NCBI GenBank assembly: GCA_030620655.1
Contig: JAUXEH010000242.1
Location: 1-5,049 of the forward strand
Length of the DNA: 5,049 nucleotides
Source: Candidatus Aminicenantota bacterium
GTDB taxonomy: Bacteria; Acidobacteriota; Aminicenantia; Aminicenantales; Aminicenantaceae
Direction of reading: 5' to 3'
Below the pieces are notes generated by a model that saw only the letters and a program-made list of their open reading frames with translations, was not told the DNA's origin and ran no database searches. Position numbers and translations under genes: made by a program. Shown here piece after piece: positions 1-5,049 of this stretch; the first letter of the stretch is position 1; each line of letters opens with the position of its first letter.

Positions 1-70
1 GGCCGGTGCCCCCTAGGCAGAGGACGAGCACGAGCATTCCCAGGATTCTTCTCATCTTAGTGTTTCGCAT
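1..70 (-). CDS. Partial gene: N-terminus of an exported protein (signal peptide only)
   Basis: Only the first codons lie in the window; the rest is beyond the left edge. Reading leftward from ATG at 70-68 gives MRNTKMRRILGMLVLVLCLG followed by GTG. This is a basic n-region and a hydrophobic core of about 11 residues, which is what a Sec signal peptide looks like. A second in-frame ATG at 55-53 (MRRILGML...) would give an equally good signal peptide, and neither start has a clear Shine-Dalgarno sequence, so the choice is open. A Cys sits in the core (LVLVLC), but the residue before it is Leu rather than Gly/Ala/Ser, so a lipoprotein is not supported. The gene is divergent from the cold-shock gene, with a TATAAT box about 40 bases upstream. 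The mature protein is not visible and no function can be assigned. Confidence 0.55.
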   Translation of the reverse strand, partial: MRNTKMRRILGMLVLVLCLGGTG

Positions 71-107
71 CAGCGTTATAAATGTTGCATGGACTATCAG
101 ACAGTAT

Positions 108-136
108 ATTATACACGAATGGAAAGCCTGAAATAT
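108..136 (-). promoter_or_regulatory. Possible promoter for the left-edge exported-protein gene
   Basis: On the minus strand a perfect TATAAT (113-108) lies about 38 bases upstream of the ATG at 70. The -35 position is poor (ATATTT at 136-131 with a 17-base spacer). The -10 box overlaps a small palindrome, GTATA-T-TATAC, at 104-114, which could be chance in AT-rich DNA or a small operator. The call rests on the box and its position only. Confidence 0.35.
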
Positions 137-174
137 GACTAAAAGGAGCATTTCAATTATTTTTTTGGCCAGGC

Positions 175-203
175 TGGTTTTTAAACAAGAAATATGCTAT
201 AAT
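175..203 (+). promoter_or_regulatory. Extended -10 promoter of the cold-shock gene
   Basis: TGcTATAAT at 195-203 is a perfect extended -10 element. The -35 hexamer at 17-base spacing is weak (TGGTTT, 175-180), as is common when the TGn extension is present. An A/T-rich stretch at 151-166 just upstream could act as an UP element. The expected transcription start is near 210, which leaves an untranslated leader of about 118 nt before the csp ATG. Long structured leaders are known for cspA-type genes. The strength of the match is seen; the start point is inferred. Confidence 0.7.
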
Positions 204-222
204 TCCCACAATCAATTAAGGT

Positions 223-254
223 CCGGCCTTAGGTTTGGGCCGGTTCTAACCTAG
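223..254 (+). promoter_or_regulatory. Candidate H-type pseudoknot in the csp mRNA leader
   Basis: Stem 1 is CCGGCC (223-228) with GGCCGG (238-243). The nine-base loop of that hairpin contains TAGGTT (230-235), which is perfectly complementary to AACCTA (248-253) just downstream. The two six-pair stems interlock as a classical H-type pseudoknot with connectors of 1 (229), 2 (236-237) and 4 bases (244-247). These lengths suit crossing a six-pair deep groove and a six-pair shallow groove. A T-G wobble (229-254) could extend stem 2. It would lie about 13 nt into the predicted transcript and about 75 nt before the csp start codon. The E. coli cspA leader is known to adopt a temperature-dependent pseudoknotted fold, so a thermosensor role is a reasonable inference. 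No sequence relation to that element was established. Confidence 0.5.
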
Positions 255-271
255 AGGGAATATCCATTTAA

Positions 272-301
272 CAAAGTGGCAACCTCCAGTTTGGAACTTT
301 G
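272..301 (+). promoter_or_regulatory. Bulged hairpin in the csp leader upstream of the ribosome binding site
   Basis: CAAAGT (272-277) pairs with ACTTTG (296-301), and the inner TCCA (285-288) pairs with TGGA (292-295) around a three-base loop. The seven bases 278-284 form a one-sided bulge. The hairpin ends 11 bases before the Shine-Dalgarno AAGGAGT (313-319). It holds the CCTCC (283-287), whose CTCC could instead pair weakly with the GGAG of the ribosome binding site, so it might influence access to it. The stem is A/U-rich and may only form at low temperature. Confidence 0.3.
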
Positions 302-327
302 AGAACATTATTAAGGAGTATGTCACA

Positions 328-528
328 ATGGCTAATGGAACTGTTAAATGGTTCAACAGCAGCAAGGGCTTCGGCTTCATCGAGCAGGAAGACGGTCCGG
401 ATGTGTTCGTTCATCATTCCGCGATCAACTCTGCCGGCTTCAAGTCCCTCAATGAAGGCGACAAGGTTACCTTTGACATCGAGCAAGGCCCCAAGGGTCC
501 TGCGGCAGCGAATGTCACGGTAGTCTAG
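328..528 (+). CDS. Cold-shock domain protein, CspA family
   Basis: This is a complete 66-residue single-domain cold-shock protein, the normal length for the family. Such proteins bind single-stranded RNA and DNA in the cytoplasm, melt secondary structure in mRNA and act as RNA chaperones or antiterminators; many are cold-induced. The fold's nucleic-acid motifs are plain: KWFN (residues 7-10), RNP1 KGFGFIEQ (13-20) and RNP2 VFVHHSAI (26-33), with the expected stacking aromatics W8, F15, F17, F27 and H29. RNP2 has His at residue 30, where E. coli CspA has Phe. The C-terminus GPKGPAAANV is the usual family ending. The start is fixed by AAGGAGT at 313-319, eight bases before ATG. The gene is monocistronic, between a strong promoter and its own terminator. 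Its long structured leader suggests post-transcriptional, possibly temperature-dependent, control. The family is certain; the paralogue (A, C, E and so on) cannot be assigned. Confidence 0.96.
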   Translation: MANGTVKWFNSSKGFGFIEQEDGPDVFVHHSAINSAGFKSLNEGDKVTFDIEQGPKGPAAANVTVV

Positions 529-549
529 CAGCTATTTCAAAGTCTTAAC

Positions 550-585
550 GGGGCACGCCCTCAACCATGAGGGAGTGCCCCTTTT
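550..585 (+). terminator. Rho-independent terminator of the cold-shock gene
   Basis: GGGGCAC (550-556) pairs with GTGCCCC (575-581), and CCCTCA (558-563) pairs with TGAGGG (568-573). One G/A mismatch (557/574) separates them, the loop is ACCA, and TTTT (582-585) follows. This makes 13 pairs, starting 21 bases after the csp stop. It lies between convergent genes. On the minus strand the stem is the same but is followed by GTTAAGACTTTG, a poor U-tract, so it would stop operon transcripts less well. Confidence 0.9.
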
Positions 586-690
586 CCCCCTCCCTTTTCA
601 TCCTGATAGTACAGTATTCCTCTGCATTGACATTCAGTCTATTTCCTGCCCCAGGCGGACACCAAAAAATAGCCGGAAAGGACTGAGGGC

Positions 691-1908
691 TCATTCGGTC
701 CTGAGGGCCTCGATGGGTTCCAGTGCCGCGGCCTTCACTGCCGGCCGGCTGCCAAAGATCACTCCGATGCCGGCCGCCAGGGCCAAGGCGAGAAGAGTAG
801 CGTCCCATGATACGATAGCCTTCCATCCCCCGAATTTCGAAGCGATCACGATGAAAAACATGCCCAATATGGCGCCGGAGATGCCCCCCAAGCCGGAGAG
901 GATCAGGGACTCCAACAGGAACTGATTTCTGATATCACGCCGTCGAGCGCCGACGGCCCGACGGAGCCCGATCTCTCTTCTTCTCTCCCGATAGGCCATC
1001 AGCATGACGGCGAGGATGCCGATCCCACCGACCAGCAGCGATATTCCGGCCACACTTCCTACCAGCAGGGTCAGGGTCCGTGTGGATTCCCTCTCTGTCC
1101 GGACCAGCGTGGCCTGATTCTGTATGGTGAAGTCATCGGCTTTGTCCCGCAGCCGGTGCCTCTCCCGCAGCACTTCTCTTATTTCCGTTTCCGCACGCTG
1201 CAGAAGCTCGTACCTGGACACTTGAATATGAATCTTTTGAACGAAGGTGGTTCTTATCAGCCGGCGCATGGCCGTGTTCAGGGGAATGAGGATCCGGTCG
1301 TCCCGATCCACGCCGTTTGCGTCTACTCCCTTGGTTTTCATCAGGCCGATGACTTCGAAGGGAGCGCGGCCTATCCGGATCTGATGACCGATTGGATCTT
1401 CGCCCTTGAAAAGTTTCTCCACGATCACAGAGCCCACCAGAGCCACTCTCAGGGCGGCATCATTCTCGACCGGATCGAAGAGGCGGCCAGTTTCGATCTC
1501 GATGTTGCGGACCCGGAAAGCGGCCGGTGTGACCCCCACGACATCGGTCATCAGGTTTTCGGATTCCCACTGGATGTTCAGCTTGCGGCTGGTTTCGGGG
1601 GCGACCTCGGCGACAGAGGCACATTGGGCGAGGAGGGCGGCGGCGTCATCGGGGCGCAGGGTCGTCACGATCGCCGATTGTCTCTCGCGGCCGCCCACCA
1701 GGGTCACAGTGCCGGCGTTGACGACGATCAGGTTTGTGCCCATGTCGTGGATCATGTCAAGGATGTGTTTTTGTGCCCCCCTCCCCATCGAAACCATGAC
1801 AACGAAGGCCGCGACTCCGACAGCCACGCTGGTCACACACAGGAAAGTCCGAAGTCTGTGGGCGGTGAGAATCTTTATGGACAGATCGACAGATTTTGAG
1901 ACTTTCAA
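691..1908 (-). CDS. ABC exporter permease B, FtsX/MacB type
   Basis: This 405-residue inner-membrane permease has the MacB/LolC/FtsX layout. A short cytoplasmic N-terminus is followed by TM1 (about 21-41), a large periplasmic MacB-type domain (about 42-275), then TM2 (about 278-306), TM3 (about 333-356) and TM4 (about 369-387). Diagnostic stretches are LRERHR plus DDF (247-260) ahead of TM2, the cytoplasmic REIGLRRAVGARRRDI (311-326) between TM2 and TM3, and the tail RPAVKAAALEPIEALR (388-403). These permeases do not form a substrate channel in the membrane; they pass ATPase motion to the periplasm to push substrate into the adaptor/TolC conduit. The likely start is TTG at 1908-1906, with AAGGGG (1923-1918) nine bases upstream. 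No ATG gives a complete TM1. It is the last gene of the operon, 15 bases after the ATPase stop and in the same frame. It is paralogous to permease A, with which it probably forms a heterodimer. The substrate is unknown. Confidence 0.9.
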   Translation of the reverse strand: MKVSKSVDLSIKILTAHRLRTFLCVTSVAVGVAAFVVMVSMGRGAQKHILDMIHDMGTNLIVVNAGTVTLVGGRERQSAIVTTLRPDDAAALLAQCASVAEVAPETSRKLNIQWESENLMTDVVGVTPAAFRVRNIEIETGRLFDPVENDAALRVALVGSVIVEKLFKGEDPIGHQIRIGRAPFEVIGLMKTKGVDANGVDRDDRILIPLNTAMRRLIRTTFVQKIHIQVSRYELLQRAETEIREVLRERHRLRDKADDFTIQNQATLVRTERESTRTLTLLVGSVAGISLLVGGIGILAVMLMAYRERRREIGLRRAVGARRRDIRNQFLLESLILSGLGGISGAILGMFFIVIASKFGGWKAIVSWDATLLALALAAGIGVIFGSRPAVKAAALEPIEALRTE

Positions 1909-1923
1909 TCCGGTCTGCCCCTT

Positions 1924-2576
<653 letters not shown>

Positions 2577-2580
<4 letters not shown>

Positions 2581-3797
2581 GTCCTTAAGGCGTCCACAGG
2601 GTTCTGGTTGGCAGCCCGCTTGGCTGGATATATTCCAAAAACGAACGCAATGACGCAGCAGGATGCGAATGCGGCAGCCAGAGCCAGGGGCGTGATCCTA
2701 CTGGATGCCACCTCCAGGCTCGAAAGTACCAGCGAGCCGACGAATCCCAGGGTGATACCCAGCAGGCCTCCCATTATCGATATGATGAGGCACTCCAGCA
2801 CGAACTGGTTGAGGATATCACGTTTCCGCGCCCCCAGCGCGCGGCGGATCCCGATCTCGTTTTTCCTTGCCGAGACGGACGCGAGCATGATGTTCGTGAT
2901 GACGATGCCTGCGACCAGCAGAGACACCGCGGCAATCCCCGTGAGCAGGTTCATCAGGGATCTCGCGGTCCCGTAGGCCAGGTCGATGAGGTCCTGGGGA
3001 GTCCGCATGGCGAAGTCGTCCGGCTCTCCTTCTGCTGTCCGGTGGCGTTCCCGCAGCAGGGCCCGGACGTCCTCCACGGTCCTGTCCAGAGCGTCGGTAT
3101 CCGCGACGGTTATGACGATCTGTGTCAAATGAATGTCCCGGAAGAGCCTTTTGGTATACGTGGTGATGGGAACCACAATGCGGTTGTCTCGATCTCGTCC
3201 TGCGGAGGATATGCCCTTCCCTTTGAGCTCTCCCTTGACGGTGAAGGGAACCTCCTTGATGCGAATGGTCTGACCGACAGGATCCGTGTCGCCGAACAGA
3301 TTCTGCTTGACGGTCTGCCCGATGAGACAGACCCTGGCTGCATAGGTCGTGTCTTGGTCGGAGATGAACTCTCCCTTACTGGGCCCGAAATCGCGGATCT
3401 GGGCCCACACCGGTATGACGCCGAATATTCTGGTCAGGGTGAACTGGTCGCTAAACTTCACCTCGACTTCTTTGCGGTCCTTTACGGGTGCAACAGCACG
3501 GATATTGCCCACGTGCTGTCGGATGGCCTCTGCGTCTTCTTCGACCAGGGACACGACTTCGCGGCTGCCCGAGGGGAGCCCCGTTTGTTTGTCCGTACCC
3601 GGCCGGACCTGCAGCAGATCCGGTCCCTGCCGGTTGACGGTATCCATCACTTCTGCGTATGCGCCGCTGCTGACACAGATAATAAGGGTGAGGGAGGCGA
3701 TGCCCACTGCCATGCCCAGCACCATGATGAAGACCCGCAGCCTCTGGCCTCCCATCATACGAATCGACTCTTTTATTATCCTTGCTGATCTGGCCAT
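2577..3797 (-). CDS. ABC exporter permease A, FtsX/MacB type
   Basis: This is a 406-residue inner-membrane permease: TM1 (about 20-42), a periplasmic MacB-type domain (about 43-280), TM2 (about 283-305), TM3 (about 333-358) and TM4 (about 369-390). It carries the family marks LLRERHR plus DDF (247-262), NEIGIRRALGARKRDI (313-328) and a YPAKRAANQNPVDALR tail (390-405). The start chosen is ATG at 3797-3795, which overlaps the adaptor stop as TGATG and follows the purine-rich GGAAGGGAAGG (3812-3802). A longer frame from 3890 adds 31 Gly/Arg-rich residues overlapping the adaptor; it puts extra sequence before a normal N-terminus and is not credible. The stop overlaps the ATPase start (ATGA). It is similar in length, topology and motifs to permease B, including the D-R-D-x-R-I-x-x-P stretch (202-210 here, 201-209 there). 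This points to duplication and a LolC/LolE-like heterodimer. It could also homodimerise; the sequence cannot decide. Confidence 0.92.
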
Positions 3798-5038
3798 CAA
3801 ACCTTCCCTTCCAGCTCGCTGTGATCCTCCAGCACCTCGTCCCCTTCCTTGAGACCCTCTGTGATTTCGAGGTATCGGCCCTGCCTCCATCCGATGCTCA
3901 CGTCGCGCCTGACAGGCTTTCCATCCTCGAGCACATATACGAAGTTAGAACCCTCGCTCTTCTTCACAGCTCCCGCAGGCACCACCAGGACATCATCACG
4001 GGGTTCGAGAAATATGGAGACATTGGCCGTCATCTCCGGCCGAAGGGCGACCGAAGGGGGTTGGATGCTCTTGACCACAGCGGTGTAGAACACGACGTTT
4101 TCTCTAAGGATAGCCTTGGGATAGATCGCCACCACTTCCCCTTCTATCTCTGTGGACGGGAAAGCCTCAACCATAAATGCGGCCTTCTGGCCGATCTTGA
4201 TCTTCCCGATATCCACTTCATCCACATACGTCTCGACTTGGAGACGTTCGAGATCGATGATCGTCACGAACGTTGGGGCACTCAAACCCACGGCCACGGT
4301 TTCTCCCTCCTGCGTGAAGACCGACGCGATGGTCCCCGAGATGGGGGCGCGCAGGGTTGCATAAGACAGTTCTATCTCAGCCACTTTAAGCTCGGCCCGG
4401 GCCTTTTCGACTTCCGAGGCCAGCTGCTTCAGGTCCTCCTCAAGCCTGTTTCTGGTGAGCTCCAGAGCCTTAATGCTTGCATCCAGCTCTTTTTTCGCAA
4501 CCTGGAGCTCCCCTTGTGCTTGATCGAGTGCCTGCTGCGAGGACAGCTTTTCTTCGAAAAGAGCTTCCTGCCTCTCATAGTCTGCGGCCTCCAGGTCGTG
4601 GATCGCCTTCAAACGTATCCTCTCGGCTTCCGCTTTCTCGACCTCGATGGGCCCCAGCACTTCCCGTGCGGCGAGGTTGAATGAGGCCGTATTGTGCTCG
4701 GCCTTTCGCTTTTCTACGTTTGCTTCCAGCTCTTCCTTCTCCAGCTCCGCGATAACCTGCCCTTTTGTCACCAGGTCCCCGATATTAGCCCGGAGCTGCT
4801 CCACTTTACCAGGAATGCGGGCACCCAGGCGAACCTCAGCCCCAACCTGGGGTTTCACCGTGCCGAGGGCTGTAACGGCGAGCGCGAATCTTTGTTTCGT
4901 GACTCGAACTGTCTTATACTTCGAGTGTGTTCCTTCTGATGGGCGGCACTGGATTAAACCGATTGCAAGCACGCATATCGAGATAACAAATAAGATATTG
5001 CCTTTTCGGAGGGTCGGCAGCTTGTTTTTCGTCCCCAT
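3797..5038 (-). CDS. Periplasmic adaptor (membrane fusion protein), MacA/HlyD family
   Basis: This 413-residue adaptor bridges the inner-membrane permeases to an outer-membrane TolC-like channel. It has a basic N-terminus and one hydrophobic anchor (about 14-30), then a split lipoyl domain (about 65-100 and 225-262, the second half starting LRAPISGTIASV), a long charged alpha-hairpin (about 100-222), a beta-barrel (about 263-345) and a membrane-proximal domain (about 350-413). The hairpin tip carries R156-x3-L160-x6-S167, the R-x3-L-x6-S pattern linked to TolC docking in MacA and AcrA. A Cys follows the anchor (GLIQC, C31), but Gln before it is not a normal lipobox, so an uncleaved anchor is more likely than lipidation. 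The start is ATG at 5038-5036 with a weak GGGAA upstream. The frame stays open to the window edge, so a longer N-terminus cannot be excluded. It is the first visible gene of the operon; its promoter lies outside the window. Confidence 0.92.
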   Translation of the reverse strand: MGTKNKLPTLRKGNILFVISICVLAIGLIQCRPSEGTHSKYKTVRVTKQRFALAVTALGTVKPQVGAEVRLGARIPGKVEQLRANIGDLVTKGQVIAELEKEELEANVEKRKAEHNTASFNLAAREVLGPIEVEKAEAERIRLKAIHDLEAADYERQEALFEEKLSSQQALDQAQGELQVAKKELDASIKALELTRNRLEEDLKQLASEVEKARAELKVAEIELSYATLRAPISGTIASVFTQEGETVAVGLSAPTFVTIIDLERLQVETYVDEVDIGKIKIGQKAAFMVEAFPSTEIEGEVVAIYPKAILRENVVFYTAVVKSIQPPSVALRPEMTANVSIFLEPRDDVLVVPAGAVKKSEGSNFVYVLEDGKPVRRDVSIGWRQGRYLEITEGLKEGDEVLEDHSELEGKV

Positions 5039-5049
5039 TAAGAATTCCC

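Noticed and set aside
135..254. Short plus-strand reading frame of about 39 codons (MTKRSISIIF...) upstream of csp
   Set aside because: It spans the csp promoter and the leader structure, starts upstream of the predicted transcription start, and resembles no known protein.
573..599. G-quadruplex on the minus strand
   Set aside because: Only three G-runs lie close together; the next is 17 bases away, so the canonical four-run motif is not met.
545..826. Minus-strand reading frame of 93 residues across the terminator and the end of permease B
   Set aside because: It crosses the csp terminator, overlaps permease B in another frame and has a non-protein-like composition.
1156..1899. Long plus-strand open frames opposite permease B, permease A and the adaptor (also 3042-3788 and 3782-4684)
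   Set aside because: They are antisense shadows of well-supported minus-strand genes, with low-complexity or His/Asp-rich translations and no recognisable domains.
3798..3890. Extended N-terminus for permease A starting at ATG 3890
   Set aside because: It adds 31 Gly/Arg-rich residues that are a frame-shifted reading of the adaptor C-terminus. The ATG at 3797 has a strong ribosome binding site and gives a normal family N-terminus.
5042..5047. GAATTC at the window edge as a possible cloning junction
   Set aside because: A single EcoRI site occurs by chance often enough, and no vector sequence is visible.

Overview
The window looks like chromosomal DNA from a Gram-negative bacterium, moderately GC-rich by eye. 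The best guess is a Desulfobacterota (deltaproteobacterial) lineage. The Gram-negative call rests on a periplasmic adaptor that carries the R-x3-L-x6-S tip motif used for docking to TolC-type outer-membrane channels. The deltaproteobacterial guess rests only on the look of the small cold-shock protein (ending GPKGPAAANV) and is an inference, not a database result.

Left part (1-585). The first ~70 bases hold the 5' end of a minus-strand gene for a protein with an N-terminal export signal, cut by the window edge. A divergent intergenic region follows. It has a TATAAT-type minus-strand promoter and a strong extended -10 promoter pointing right, which gives a leader of about 118 nt. That leader can fold into an H-type pseudoknot and, further down, a bulged hairpin next to the ribosome binding site. 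The leader precedes a complete 66-residue CspA-family cold-shock protein gene (328-528), which ends at a strong Rho-independent terminator (550-585).

Right part (691-5038). A tightly packed minus-strand operon of four genes is transcribed toward the csp gene. In order of transcription they are a MacA/HlyD-type adaptor (5038-3797), FtsX/MacB-type permease A (3797-2577), a LolD/MacB-type ABC ATPase (2580-1924) and FtsX/MacB-type permease B (1908-691). The first two junctions are TGATG and ATGA stop/start overlaps. The third is a 15-nt gap that keeps the reading frame, so the ATPase and permease B are separated by one in-frame TAG, and permease B most likely starts at TTG. Together the four products would form a tripartite trans-envelope exporter: one ATPase dimer driving a heterodimeric pair of mechanotransmission permeases, coupled through the adaptor to a TolC-like channel encoded outside the window. 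The permease-ATPase-permease order matches lolC-lolD-lolE, while the adaptor is that of a MacAB-type pump. The substrate cannot be read from the sequence. The operon promoter lies beyond the right edge.

The points most worth following up are the candidate csp leader pseudoknot, the hybrid Lol/Mac operon layout, and the single in-frame amber codon between ATPase and permease B. I see no transposon, CRISPR array, tRNA or rRNA.
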